From Schistocephalus solidus (lineage: Eukaryota; Platyhelminthes; Cestoda; Diphyllobothriidea; Diphyllobothriidae): a stretch of 64,000 nt of DNA. Positions 54,184 to 59,814 of this stretch are shown piece by piece. The number at the start of each line of letters is the position of its first letter. Positions within the stretch are counted from its first letter, which is position 1. The position numbers and the translations under genes were made by a program. The stretch is from positions 1-64,000 of the forward strand of contig WEDG01002105.1 in the NCBI GenBank assembly GCA_017591395.1, written 5' to 3'. Below the pieces are notes generated by a model that searched no databases, was not told the DNA's origin, and saw only the letters and a program-made list of their open reading frames with translations.

Positions 54184-55470
54184 GAGGAGGAGGAGGAGGA
54201 GGAGGAGGAGGAGGAGGAGGAGGAGGAGGAGGAGGAGGAGGAGGAGGAGGAGGAGGAGAGAGGAAGAAGAAGAAGAAGAAGAAGAAGAAGAAGAAGAAGA
54301 AGAAGAAGAAGAAGAAGAAGAAGAAGAAGAAGAAGAAGAAGAAGAAGAAGAAGAAGAAGAAGAAGAAGAACATACCGACAGGCCAAAAGAGCAGGCTTAA
54401 ATCCGATGAAGCGTCTGCGACTGGCCGGAGAGAAGACCGCCTTCACCAGATCTATACCACTGCCTGTTGGCGGCGAGTAGTGAGCGCCTGGTGACGACGA
54501 AGAGGCAGCCCCTGGAGACGCACTGGTGCTCAGACTCGGTGCCGATGAGTTGGAGTTAGAGTTACCAAAGACTGTGGGTGTGAAACAGTAGGCGGTGGCG
54601 GCAGCACTGAATGCCGAAGTGATATTCCGTTGGGCCAGCATGGTCTTGAAGCCGGTCTTAGCACGCTCTAGAGCAAAACGGTGAAAGGAGATCAGTTTAC
54701 GCGCCAGCTGGCCACGCAGCCAGAGTCCATCCTGCTCAGTGAATTGACTCAACAAACCACCACCACCACTACTGCTGCCGCCGCCGCCAGCGCCACCGCC
54801 GCAACCGCTGCTGTTCTCACTGCCGCTTGCTGGCAAAAATCGGCCACCGCTAGCGCAGTCTTGGCAAAAACGAGCGGAGACACAGAAGCCAGGTCGCAGT
54901 TCGGGATCTAGGCAGGCCAGACGCCAGAGCTCAATGACCTCTTCACAGAGCCAGGCAGCTGAATAGTAGGACTGTTTCTGCTTAGCCATCTGCAGCGGCT
55001 TCGAGGGCAGGGAGAGATTCAACTGAACAATGTACCACCACGTCATGATCTAAAACGGTAAAAGGGCATCAGGTGAGGGGGAGGAGGGTAAGTAAAGAAT
55101 AGGGCGCGGGAGTGGAATGGATGTGGTGGAAATGCGTGGGGCAGGCGACTGACCTCTTCCATTTCGAGCATGCAACGGGTGAGGACATCTAGGATGGGCA
55201 CTCCGTTCTTGTCGTGGCGGCGAAACATGTCTGAGATGACGGACAGCAAGTCCCAGATGCCGCGGGGTTCATTGCTGCGCAGGGATCTCAGGAGACAACT
55301 GTATTCTTCGGCACCATTTGGCTGGTTGGAATAAATGGAACTTAGGTCGCTGTAGAAGACTGACTTTGGAGCGCAGAATCGACGCAGAGAGATGCGCAGT
55401 TTTTCCTCTAGCACGTTGCCATCAAAACTCCAGGAGGCCAGGTCACCAACTGCGCCACCAGCTGTGGGAT
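20053..55470 (-). CDS. ZSWIM8 (ebax-1/Dora): ZSWIM8 orthologue (C-terminal part; 17 exons in window)
   Basis: ZSWIM8 is the substrate receptor of a cullin-RING E3 ligase. In animals it recognises Argonaute bound to a microRNA paired with a trigger RNA and causes Argonaute degradation (target-directed microRNA decay). In C. elegans EBAX-1 also acts in protein quality control of a guidance receptor. Identity rests on collinear conserved blocks in the same order as human ZSWIM8: [137 protein letters not shown] and LWQRI. Introns are GT-AG and phases agree across all junctions except exon 14/15. About 2,510 codons are present, more than the whole human protein (about 1,840), because the linkers are expanded by Ser, Gly, Ala and Gln. 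The SWIM zinc finger, BC box and cullin box are upstream, beyond 64000. Confidence 0.93.
20291..21988 (-). other. ZSWIM8 last intron
   Basis: A 1.7 kb intron with a tRNA-derived SINE (20886-21045) and a second partial copy of its 3' body near 21180-21228. Nothing coding is recognised in the remainder. Confidence 0.6.
20886..21045 (-). repeat. tRNA-derived SINE
   Basis: On the minus strand the head has a Pol III A box, TAGCTTAATGG (21025-21035), and a B box, CGTTCGAGTCT (20981-20991), 33 bases apart, with a tRNA-like anticodon stem-loop between them. It is followed by a non-tRNA body ending in a segment with GAGACTGGAATGGC-like sequence complement. The T stem and acceptor stem do not pair, so this is not a functional tRNA. 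Body copies recur near 21180, 45435 and 15700. Confidence 0.65.
21989..22740 (-). CDS. ZSWIM8: ZSWIM8 exon 16 of window
   Basis: Acceptor TCTCTTTAG|GTG in phase 0, donor AGCTT|GTAAGT in phase 2. [20 protein letters not shown] aligns with AAKLGVNYVHQFCVGAAKG, and [20 protein letters not shown] with FVLQEIVMETLQRLSPAHAH. The rest is a Gln/His/Pro-rich insertion of about 190 residues that interrupts the region just before the C-terminal helix pair. That insertion is absent in human. Confidence 0.92.
22824..23105 (-). CDS. ZSWIM8: ZSWIM8 exon 15 of window
   Basis: Acceptor TTCGTCTCAG|ATG, donor CTCGAG|GTATGT, phase 0 at both ends. Ser/Ala-rich at first. EGARVG recalls AYRVG of human, and [11 protein letters not shown], continuing into VADLLG of the next exon, aligns with TDDVKWLLGLAAKLG. 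An alternative in-phase acceptor lies 21 nt downstream (CGCAG|GCG). The following intron is only 83 nt. Confidence 0.85.
23323..23954 (-). CDS. ZSWIM8: ZSWIM8 exon 14 of window (3' boundary tentative)
   Basis: Acceptor TGTCTTCAG|AC takes the T of the previous exon to give Tyr. It encodes a low-complexity region rich in Ala, Thr and Ser, including an eight-Ala run from GCC/GCG-type repeats on this strand (about 23627-23650). The 3' end is unresolved. CTCAC|GTCTTC at 23323 gives the phase 0 needed by the next exon but is a weak donor. ATTCACAG|GTTAGC at 23258 is a better donor but gives phase 2 and would break the next exon. A small extra exon between the two is possible. Confidence 0.75.
24148..24310 (-). 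CDS. ZSWIM8: ZSWIM8 exon 13 of window
   Basis: Acceptor TTATTGAAG|GTG in phase 0, donor CCCT|GTAAGT in phase 1. It encodes [20 protein letters not shown] and a Pro/Gln-rich stretch with PSFYTQLPN. Composition matches the linker around it. Support is from strong splice sites and phase (163 = 54 x 3 + 1). Confidence 0.85.
24311..27431 (-). other. ZSWIM8 intron 12/13
   Basis: A 3.1 kb intron. It contains one decayed RTE-like reverse transcriptase fragment (about 25430-25690). The rest shows no gene, RNA or clear repeat. Confidence 0.5.
25430..25690 (-). mobile_element. RTE-like reverse transcriptase C-terminal fragment
   Basis: The minus strand reads [16 protein letters not shown], then [30 protein letters not shown] and LRIVSRI. 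This pattern fits the thumb region common to RTE-type elements of flatworms ([20 protein letters not shown]-type). It is shorter than 90 codons and broken, and lies in the sense orientation within a ZSWIM8 intron. It belongs to a different family from the large zinc-finger elements. Confidence 0.5.
27432..28310 (-). CDS. ZSWIM8: ZSWIM8 exon 12 of window
   Basis: Acceptor CCCAACAG|CTG, donor CTGCAG|GTATGC, phase 0. [20 protein letters not shown] aligns with [39 protein letters not shown] with IQRALVQCKEQDNLMLEKA, and [15 protein letters not shown] with LFEVAHQWFWLYEQT. The remaining 200 residues are rich in Gln, Pro, Ala, Tyr and Gly, matching the Pro/Tyr-rich linker of human ZSWIM8. Confidence 0.94.
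28311..28816 (-). other. ZSWIM8 intron 11/12
   Basis: A 506-nt intron. It contains an open frame of 87 codons at 28400-28663 that has no counterpart in ZSWIM8. It is not needed for phase, since both neighbouring exons are phase 0. Confidence 0.5.
28817..29026 (-). CDS. ZSWIM8: ZSWIM8 exon 11 of window
   Basis: Acceptor TTCTACAG|ATC, donor CGCACG|GTACTT, both phase 0. [20 protein letters not shown] is very close to [20 protein letters not shown] in human, and [16 protein letters not shown] to YSSHVSWITGQAMEIG. This is the most conserved exon in the window. Confidence 0.95.
29027..29755 (-). other. ZSWIM8 intron 10/11
   Basis: A 729-nt intron with a short G/GA run near 29049-29070 on the plus strand (pyrimidine on the gene strand). 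Nothing else recognised. Confidence 0.5.
29756..30079 (-). CDS. ZSWIM8: ZSWIM8 exon 10 of window
   Basis: Acceptor ATTTGCAG|CCA, donor TTTCAG|GTTTGT, both phase 0. The first 60 residues are Pro/Ser-rich. Then [18 protein letters not shown] aligns with AAHFYFELAKTVLIKAGG, and [13 protein letters not shown] aligns with GPHRNLHLCAFE of human ZSWIM8. Confidence 0.93.
30080..31506 (-). other. ZSWIM8 intron 9/10
   Basis: A 1.4 kb intron. No gene or recognisable repeat. Confidence 0.45.
31507..32004 (-). CDS. ZSWIM8: ZSWIM8 exon 9 of window
   Basis: Acceptor GTCCACAG|GCC, donor ACAGAG|GTACCT, both phase 0. It contains [19 protein letters not shown], nearly identical to [18 protein letters not shown] in human and a hallmark of ZSWIM8, followed by a Ser/Arg-rich low-complexity region as in human. 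The final residues include [17 protein letters not shown]. Confidence 0.93.
32005..32571 (-). other. ZSWIM8 intron 8/9
   Basis: A 567-nt intron from AAG|GTCAGT to GTCCACAG. Its last part stays open in frame upstream of exon 9, but no conserved sequence is seen there. Confidence 0.5.
32572..32774 (-). CDS. ZSWIM8: ZSWIM8 exon 8 of window
   Basis: Found through splice phase. The acceptor CCTTTTAG|AT follows a strong pyrimidine run and takes the G left by the previous exon to give Asp. It encodes 67 codons of polar linker including [30 protein letters not shown] and SDTK. It ends AAG|GTCAGT in phase 0, which the next exon requires. The region is not conserved in sequence in human, where it is also disordered. 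Confidence 0.8.
32775..34994 (-). other. ZSWIM8 intron 7/8
   Basis: A 2.2 kb intron. It holds a diverged tandem duplication of about 350 bp (33300-33935). The rest is unassigned. Confidence 0.5.
33300..33935. repeat. Diverged tandem duplication, unit about 350 bp
   Basis: Landmarks recur in order with nearly constant offset: CACATTTAG...TTCTTCAGCCG at about 33308-33334 and CACATATTTAG...TTCTTCAGCCG at about 33656-33681; TGTCGCAC near 33419 and 33770; CTATTGTGGCTCCC near 33511 and 33864. Offsets are about 346-354 bp. No coding function recognised. Confidence 0.6.
34995..36059 (-). CDS. ZSWIM8: ZSWIM8 exon 7 of window (largest)
   Basis: Acceptor GACTTTCAG|CT, donor CCCAG|GTTACG, 1,065 nt. It starts [15 protein letters not shown] (human PVLPLMLASFIFDVL). 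After a Gly/Ser/Ala linker comes [21 protein letters not shown] (human EELGFEAAVAALGMKTTVSE), then [20 protein letters not shown] (human LALMITYKDDQAKLKKIL). The C-terminal part is a Ser/Thr/Asp-rich linker with [16 protein letters not shown], which looks like acidic phosphosite sequence, though this is only an impression. Confidence 0.93.
36060..37563 (-). other. ZSWIM8 intron 6/7
   Basis: A 1.5 kb intron. No gene. Sequence near 36880-36905 resembles 58140-58165 (GATCTAGCGATCTCGTTTAC against GATTTAGCGACCTCATTTAC), suggesting an unclassified dispersed repeat. Confidence 0.45.
37564..38023 (-). CDS. ZSWIM8: ZSWIM8 exon 6 of window
   Basis: Acceptor TTATCCGCAG|ATG in phase 0. The helix [18 protein letters not shown] is equivalent to the human segment before PEHHN. 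After an Ala-rich linker, [22 protein letters not shown] matches HHNLAFRVGMFALELQRPPAST, and [19 protein letters not shown] matches VKLAYQESEVAALLKKIPL. It ends TTTCCAG|GTCAGT in phase 1. Confidence 0.92.
38190..38500. mobile_element. Miniature inverted-repeat element with telomere-like interior, copy 2 (inverted)
   Basis: Reverse orientation relative to copies 1, 3 and 4. It begins GGGCCCCCTAAACAGGACAT, equivalent to the right terminal repeat reversed. Its interior consists of degenerate GGGTTAGG/AAGGTTAG units (about 38270-38410), and it ends in GGGCGGGGCG...CCCTTAAG, the complement of the left end of copy 4. It lies just upstream of ZSWIM8 exon 6, in the intron. Confidence 0.65.
39964..41094 (+). 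pseudogene. Retrotransposon endonuclease domain (left copy)
   Basis: An APE-like endonuclease nicks target DNA to prime reverse transcription. Motifs in order: [12 protein letters not shown] (Asn of the active site), [10 protein letters not shown] (catalytic Glu), [10 protein letters not shown] (Asp and Asn), and [11 protein letters not shown] (terminal Asp-His pair). All catalytic residues are present, so the domain itself looks intact. The first codon given is a GTG; the real start is probably upstream, where this copy differs by an indel from the right copy. The frame is lost near 40865, where a G present in the right copy is missing; the reading then continues in the next frame (from about 40870). 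Confidence 0.85.
40870..43094 (+). pseudogene. Retrotransposon reverse transcriptase (left copy), interrupted
   Basis: Blocks in order: a linker with [112 protein letters not shown], and the catalytic FADD (42216-42227). Then [22 protein letters not shown], and a C-terminal [20 protein letters not shown]. Stops: TAG at 41505-41507 replacing Lys of the right copy, TGA at 42672-42674 replacing Arg, and TGA at 43092-43094 replacing Pro just before the first zinc finger. All lie in one frame, which continues open into the finger region. Confidence 0.88.
43095..43898 (+). pseudogene. C2H2 zinc-finger array of the retrotransposon (left copy)
   Basis: The same reading frame as the reverse transcriptase continues into five fingers. 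(1) [19 protein letters not shown], ending T-Q-C, so a C2HC type (about 43098-43160). (2) [20 protein letters not shown] (about 43377-43440). (3) [20 protein letters not shown], whose second Cys is His, so probably unable to hold zinc. (4) [20 protein letters not shown]. (5) [20 protein letters not shown]. Fingers alternate between RIGLVGHL and RMGLxGHM types, suggesting duplication of a two-finger unit. Linkers are Thr/Pro/Ser-rich. The TAA at 43896-43898 ends the frame. Likely role, inferred: nucleic-acid binding by the element's protein. Confidence 0.82.
43985..44345 (+). repeat. 3'-tail repeat unit a of left retrotransposon
   Basis: About 360 bp, beginning at the hairpin. It contains CCGTGGCTGGGAGGT, CTGACG, GACCACACCGTCGGCTCAGT, GAGTGGCTGACCAG and GAGAGAGTGAGGTCGACAG. 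It aligns in the same order with unit b downstream. Confidence 0.65.
43986..44006. repeat. Perfect hairpin in the retrotransposon tail
   Basis: Stem CACGGTTTC pairs with GAAACCGTG around a CTA loop, at the very start of the first 3'-tail unit. The right copy keeps it intact (59695-59715). The second tail unit has a weaker version (CACGG...CCGTG). Confidence 0.75.
44346..44710 (+). repeat. 3'-tail repeat unit b of left retrotransposon
   Basis: A diverged tandem partner of unit a: CACGGTGCGCTAAAAGCCGTG, then GGCTTGGAAGGT, CTGACGGG, GACCACGTGGTCAGCCCAAT, GAGTGGCTGACTGG and GAGAGAGTGCGGTAGATG. It is followed by a segment with AATCACGCGCAAGTCAC that is also found in solo copies. Confidence 0.65.
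45435..45560 (-). repeat. SINE copy, decayed head
   Basis: Plus strand reads GGGAGACTGGAATTGCCATT, TCTGGCTTATAA, then CCAACCCCAGGTG and CACCCGAGGCTC, in the same order as the SINE at 20886-21045. The B box is damaged and the A box region is not recognisable. Confidence 0.55.
47357..47944 (-). CDS. ZSWIM8: ZSWIM8 exon 5 of window
   Basis: Acceptor ATTTCAG|GCC in phase 0. It opens with [28 protein letters not shown], a helical repeat equivalent to ACAEALHAHGYSSEASRLTVELAQ in human. A Gly- and Ser-rich linker of over 100 residues follows, then [14 protein letters not shown]. It ends CACG|GTGAGA in phase 0. The following intron (38024-47356) holds the left retrotransposon in antisense. Confidence 0.88.
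48130..48225 (+). repeat. CR1-like 3' end with ACTGA repeat
   Basis: Ends in AATAAAACTGA followed by three more ACTGA units (48195-48220). This resembles the AATAAACTGA repeats at the end of copy 1 near 3680-3705, and is typical of the microsatellite-like tails of CR1-type LINEs. Confidence 0.5.
48880..49790 (+). repeat. Solo, diverged 3'-tail copies of the large retrotransposon
   Basis: GCGCGGCTTGGAAAG near 48960 matches the start of a tail unit. GAGGAGAGAGTGCGGTAGAT near 49650 matches the end of unit b exactly over that stretch, and CAGTCGAACTATT...GGG near 49765 matches the terminal segment. No coding sequence of the element is attached. Confidence 0.55.
50515..50740. mobile_element. Miniature inverted-repeat element with telomere-like interior, copy 3 (3' incomplete)
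   Basis: Left terminal repeat GGATGCCTTTTATGACCGCC followed by TAAACGGAACACGGGA. The interior has CCTTAGCCTAATCATGAC, shared word for word with copy 4 (57916 region), and CCCTCACCTTAATC. The right end stops at a decayed GGTTCCTATTCTAGACGGG. Confidence 0.7.
51095..51288 (-). CDS. ZSWIM8: ZSWIM8 exon 4 of window
   Basis: Acceptor CTCACAG|TC, donor GAG|GTTTGT, phases 1 to 0. It encodes [12 protein letters not shown], a short Ala/Ser/Thr linker, and an acidic helix [19 protein letters not shown]. In the human protein this is the long disordered linker region, so alignment is loose. The exon is supported mainly by splice phase and codon structure. Confidence 0.8.
51781..51842 (-). CDS. ZSWIM8: ZSWIM8 62-nt microexon
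   Basis: This exon was found by following the reading phase, not by an open frame. Acceptor TCTTTTAG|A supplies the one base needed to finish the Arg codon left by the previous exon. It then encodes [20 protein letters not shown], which aligns with FNWEEAYPLPGVTYS directly after ACY in human. It ends GCAC|GTAAGT, a perfect donor, in phase 1. The next exon starts TC ATG, completing CTC (Leu). Length 62 = 1 + 60 + 1. Confidence 0.87.
51843..54375 (-). other. ZSWIM8 intron 2/3
   Basis: A 2.5 kb intron that begins GTATGT and runs almost at once into the 230-bp pyrimidine tract (gene strand). The rest, about 51843-54140, contains no gene or known repeat that I can support. Confidence 0.55.
54141..54370. 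repeat. Purine-only GAA/GGA microsatellite next to a 5' splice site
   Basis: About 230 bp of GAA, then GGA, then GAA trinucleotides on the plus strand, with a single ATA-type interruption near the left end. The gene strand is therefore CTT/CTC. The ZSWIM8 donor (GTATGT, from 54375) lies immediately beside it, so the transcript has a long polypyrimidine run from about the sixth intron base. Near mirror symmetry (GAA-GGA-GAA) is the kind of sequence that can form intramolecular triplex DNA. Confidence 0.95.
54376..55049 (-). CDS. ZSWIM8: ZSWIM8 exon 2 of window
   Basis: Starts ATC ATG ACG TGG TGG after GTTTTAG, giving IMTWWY, the equivalent of ITGWWY in human. [17 protein letters not shown] corresponds to EMVTLWRLAVLDPALSP. 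A Gly/Ser-rich insertion (about 30 residues) follows, then a helix [17 protein letters not shown] and [10 protein letters not shown], matching GFRPAVEACY. The exon ends TGTCG|GTATGT in phase 2. The donor is followed within five bases by a 230-bp pyrimidine tract on this strand (54370 down to 54141). Confidence 0.92.
55154..55470 (-). CDS. ZSWIM8: ZSWIM8 exon 1 of window
   Basis: Acceptor ATTAG|AT at 55472-55471 follows a long pyrimidine run. The exon begins in phase (G)AT, giving Asp of DPTAGG, which matches DPTAG in human ZSWIM8. It contains [30 protein letters not shown], and [20 protein letters not shown], one of the most conserved blocks of the family. It ends GAAGAG|GTCAGT in phase 0. 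The intron to the next exon is only 104 nt. Upstream exons are not in the window; the sequence between 55471 and 58740 gave no SWIM-domain match. Confidence 0.92.
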
Positions 55471-57701
55471 CTAATAGTTTGAGAAGAGAAAAGAAGGAGG
55501 TCAAGCGATTCATGCGGTAAAAAGCATCGAAATTCACAGAAAAATAGCCGCCAACAAGCATAGTAACTGAAGAAGCTGTTAGTTCGGACAGGTAGGACAT
55601 ATTGCGACCACTGAATCACTCATCAATGGGACAAACGGAAAATTTGAAATTTGAAACTACAGAAGATGGATATAAAAGGGGCGCATAAGAGGTTATATTA
55701 TTGGCAAAAGTTGGCTCTTTACTACCTAATGCTCTGGAAAGTTCCCGCCGTCCAGTTTCAGACACGCTAGACTTCGTCTGTGGTGTTTGGTGAATTAGTC
55801 AGTTACTACTGGAGCAAGAAATGGTGCGTCAACGATTCAAGTTTCTGAAGTTTCATTTAGCTAAAAAACGGAATGAAGTGTCTTCAGACCAGGTTGCCAG
55901 CATCACAACGTCATGCGTAGTGTCTACAGTTTCCTGGCCAAGTGGATCATTTGCCGAACGGAGGCAGGGGGGAGGTCAAACCACAACAAGCGGTAGGCGG
56001 TCGAAAAAAAAACACTGAATTAGAGTTCGAGGGCTCAAAAAGCTCTCCATCTGCCTGGATGAGGCTCGAGGCCACAGGTCTACACTAAACACGATAAGTA
56101 GACCAAGAAATAGTCAGGATGCAAAACACAACAGTTTACTTGACATACTACTTCGGAAGAAGACAACTGACCGACATCTCTCTTTCCTCGACTTAAACCA
56201 CAAACAAAGGACTCAAGTCAACCAAACACATACACTCAACGACCACAACGCTAACACGGTCGTATACAATCGGCTGCATTAGACTGTTCACTTGCAATTG
56301 GCTTATTCCAAACTAGGTAAACGGAATTCACTCGGAGAATCCTATTGAATCAAAGGTAATCAAAAAGCCCCAGTTTTAGTTCGCCTTATACGCACACAGT
56401 CCAGCATTTGCAAAGGCGTAGAAAGGCTGACCGGACTGATGCCCGTTCCACGAGGATCTTTTTGGCGATGGAGGCATTGCGTCGAGTTCATAAGTAAATT
56501 CTAAGGTTTTTTGAAAGCCAGCGCACTCCAATGATTTGGACATAAGATGAGCGAACCTCTGGAAGACGGAATCTGTTTGCTAGTGTGGCTGCGGGATACC
56601 CGCTGTGTCCGGCGTTGACAAATAACAATACAATAAACAGACTGTACGGTCTGGAGAATGAGAAGTCGCAAACTAACGGGCCGTTCCCCTCAAATTCGCA
56701 GGGTAAGGAGCTGACAAATTAGTAGCATATAAAATGATCAAAAGTCATGGGTATATTACAGCCTGACAAATGTTATCCGTCCAATAAGACTTCATTGTCA
56801 GCCATCGCCTTACACTACAGGGTCCCAACCAAAGAGCAGACGGAATGTTAGATGGCTCCTAAACCACATCTTACGAGTTCCTCGTGAAAATCAGCGACTT
56901 ACAGAACTAGACTCCTAGACACAACAACTTCAACCAAGAGATTCCTCCTTTGGGATGCATGTTGCCCCTGGCTGAGTAGATCTAGCATTCTGTAAGAGTG
57001 ACCTAAAAGTGAGCGCTAAAAAGACTAAAGCGTTGCTCAGTTGCTTCACGTCGAAAAGCTTACCCCTCCCTCTCCGGGATGGCGGAGCCTTCAAGCGGTA
57101 AAATGTGTTGTCCACCTATTAACCATTGTCAGGAGGAGACGAACTTCAACCAACTCTGGAGGCGCCATTGGTCTCGCATCTACGTTTAACGTGCGGTTCA
57201 CTTGAGGACAATCGAGGTGTTCGAAAACAGCTTTCTGCCGAGACTACCACGTCTTTGTCTCATGGACCACATGCCGCAAGGGCTCTACCGCATTATGGAA
57301 CCTTTACAGCTGGCTTTACAACAAAGGGTATCTGTCTTAGATGGTTCAGTCTGACACTCAATCCGTCCAGCCTAACAGAAGCTCATCCACGAAGCTATCG
57401 CCTAAAACTACCCTGTTCAGTTTGGCGCAGCAGCCGTGGCGGGGCCAACGACCGCAGAACATAGGCAACGGTGACTCATAGTGCCTCAGACTTTGGAGCA
57501 GGCTAGCGATGTCAAGCGTCACAAAGCAGGCAAGCAGGCATAATCTTTTCGAGTGAGTTTACCCTCCTTAATTTGTCTATTTGGCAAAAATTTTGCCCCA
57601 AGGTAGTTAAAAGTATGCACTTCTTCGGGCTGACAGTCATTAATATCGAGGGTTATTTACCTCTGATCAGACATGCTGGCCGACAACATTGCTTGGTAGG
57701 G
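55471..57701. other. ZSWIM8 upstream intron sequence
   Basis: No SWIM-type zinc-finger exon or other ZSWIM8 block could be found on the minus strand here, so the preceding exon lies further upstream or outside the window. Nothing else is recognised. Confidence 0.5.
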
Positions 57702-58090
57702 CTGCCTTGTATGGCCGCCTAAATAGGACACAGGAACCGCCCCGCCCGCTTAAAATAGGTGGAATTAAGGTTAATTTCAGGAAGTGTAAAGATACCCGTG
57801 TCTTACAGTTAACACTCTAACATAAAACTAAACGGTCACTTTAATCTTACCCCTAGCCCTACCCCAAATCTAAACCCCACAGTTAACACGATAATAACCC
57901 TAACCCTTAGCCTAATCATGACTCTAACCCCAACTCCGACTTTAACTGCAAACTTGAACCTTACCCTAAACTTAACCCTGACCCTCACCTTAATCTTAAA
58001 CATAATTTCTTTGAAATTGGGCGCAAAGCCACATGTAATGTGAGCAGTTCCTAGTCCCGTGTCCTGTTTAGGGGGGCATGCAAGGCATCC
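57702..58090. mobile_element. Miniature inverted-repeat element with telomere-like interior, copy 4 (complete)
   Basis: The best copy, about 390 bp. The left end TGCCTTGTATGGCCGCCTAA followed by ATAGGACACAGGAA is an imperfect inverted match of the right end, which reversed reads TGCCTTGCATGCCCCCCTAA then ACAGGACACGGGA: about 33 bp with few differences. The interior is GC-poor and built from degenerate CCCTAA, CTTAACC and ACCCTAA units. It encodes no protein, so it would depend on a transposase made elsewhere. Confidence 0.8.
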
Positions 58091-58744
58091 TTACCCATTG
58101 CTGTTCCCGAAATTATAAATAAAACGGCGGATTTAGCGACCTCATTTACCAGCGACACTACATTCTGCAGGTTATCAGACTTATGTGTTAGTTGGGAGAC
58201 ATTAGCGTAGTCTAATTCAGTCAGCAAGCGCCTAGAGGCCAGCCTACCGTCGATGAAACCACGCAGAGTCCACCTGAGAATCTAACCGATGACGTAGTTA
58301 AACATAAGGGGTGATAGAATCAAAACTTGTCGCCCACTAGACCGAACATCGGATAGTTGGGAAATTTATTATTAACCAGGACTCGCGCTGTTGTGACCCT
58401 GATCGCAAAGAAGGCTTTTGACAGCACACTGGTCACCTCGTTATCGAACATAGAGACTCACAGGCGGAGTTGAAGAATGTTTTGCAGCGTATCTACAGCC
58501 GACTCGAAACCCGCTTTCGTTGAGTCTCGTCCTGCGGTCACGAACACTCTGCAGTAGTGCGCATGTGATAGTGGAATGAACCTTTACAGAAACGTCGATG
58601 AGATTTATGATGAGATAAGCATCAACATGTCATCCTTCTTGAGGACAGCGCAAAGGGGTCGAGTCCTAGTAATCTGAAGTGTTCGAGTCTTCCTACGTTT
58701 GATCAACCACCTCATGCAACCAGGGCATCAGTGTCGACACAAAA
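58091..58744. other. Unassigned sequence between two transposons
   Basis: No gene supported. A short segment near 58390-58440 resembles a reverse transcriptase AFDS motif by chance or descent, and 58140-58165 repeats sequence near 36880. Confidence 0.35.
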
Positions 58745-59694
58745 ATTGAAGATTTTAGGGGGGGGCATCCTTTCCGGGGGCCTTTGCAGCTGCTGTACTG
58801 CGATAGGGATTCCTTATTGGTAAAGAGGGTGGCACGACACTGTATGGTGGGATGTAGCGAGAGAATACTCTGCTGCGAGGCATGATGTGGCGGGTTGGTC
58901 CTTGAGCGCACTCGGTGAAGACCGAATCACCCACTATGACAGTTCGACCGTCGATTTCGACGAGGTCCACCGTATGCTCCACACCAGGTGGTGCAGGGAC
59001 GGTGACTTGCGCGTGAATTAGTTTTAAGTGATAGTAGCCTTGCGCTGCAGCTACCGCACTCTCTCCTCCTCCCCCACCTGAGCCCGGTGTCAAGACAGAG
59101 TCAAGAAGACCGGAGATGGGAGAGGGCGCAGGTGGCTGGCGCGGCCGGAGCCGCCCCTGGGCGTGCCACCACACCTGGCTCGGATCCCACGGTGTGGGAG
59201 TGCCATAAAGACCACATTAAGAAGGAGCCATTGCAACCTGACTCTCAGTCCGCCAGTCAGCCACTCCACACAAAACACACATTGGGCTGGCCACGCGGTC
59301 CGAGTTATCCCGTCAGTTGGCAACCTTCCAAGCCACGGCTTTTAGCGCACCGTGATAGTTTCAAGCGCGTCAGATTGTTTATAGTGAGGAATATGCACTG
59401 AGCTGTCGACCTCACTCTCTCCCCAACCCCCACAGTCAGACTACTGTCCGAGCCGGTCAGTTGCCTGATGGGGGAGTGGGCGCATTGGCTGACGGATCGG
59501 CGTACCCGTCTTCGCGCGCCACAGCACGACCTGGCCCCCATAACGCACACACCAGGATTCACAAACTCAGGGGATATGGAGCAGCCATCGCCGTCTGACT
59601 CCCAGTCCACTGGTCAGCCACTCGACACACACAGCACATACACTGAGCCGACGGCGTGGTCTGGTGGAAGCGTCAGATTGGCAGACTTCCCAGC

Positions 59695-59715
59695 CACGGT
59701 TTCTAGGAAACCGTG
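59695..59715. repeat. Perfect hairpin in the retrotransposon tail (right copy)
   Basis: Same 9-bp stem as 43986-44006, read in the opposite orientation. Kept in both copies while flanking bases differ. Confidence 0.7.
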
Positions 59716-59814
59716 ATATACTCTGGTAAATGGTGATTGTGAGGGTTTTTTCGATGTATTGGTGTAGGAAGTAAGCGCTGATGTAGCTTAGCCTCCGGTG
59801 GTTTACCGCAGATT

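Noticed and set aside
54137..54373. Coding poly-Ser/poly-Phe/poly-Pro tracts from the GAA/GGA repeat
   Set aside because: Long open frames here are a by-product of the trinucleotide repeat. The ZSWIM8 exon ends at 54376 with a good donor before the repeat.
57126..57464. 112-codon plus-strand frame
   Set aside because: Resembles low-complexity transposon sequence but shows no known domain. It lies in what is probably a ZSWIM8 intron on the other strand.
58755..59174. 139-codon minus-strand frame with gene-like composition at the 3' end of the right retrotransposon
   Set aside because: Its first half is the repeat tail, which also occurs, without an open frame, at 44580-44775 and as a solo copy at 49650. 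The second half matches nothing I recognise and lacks a start of its own.
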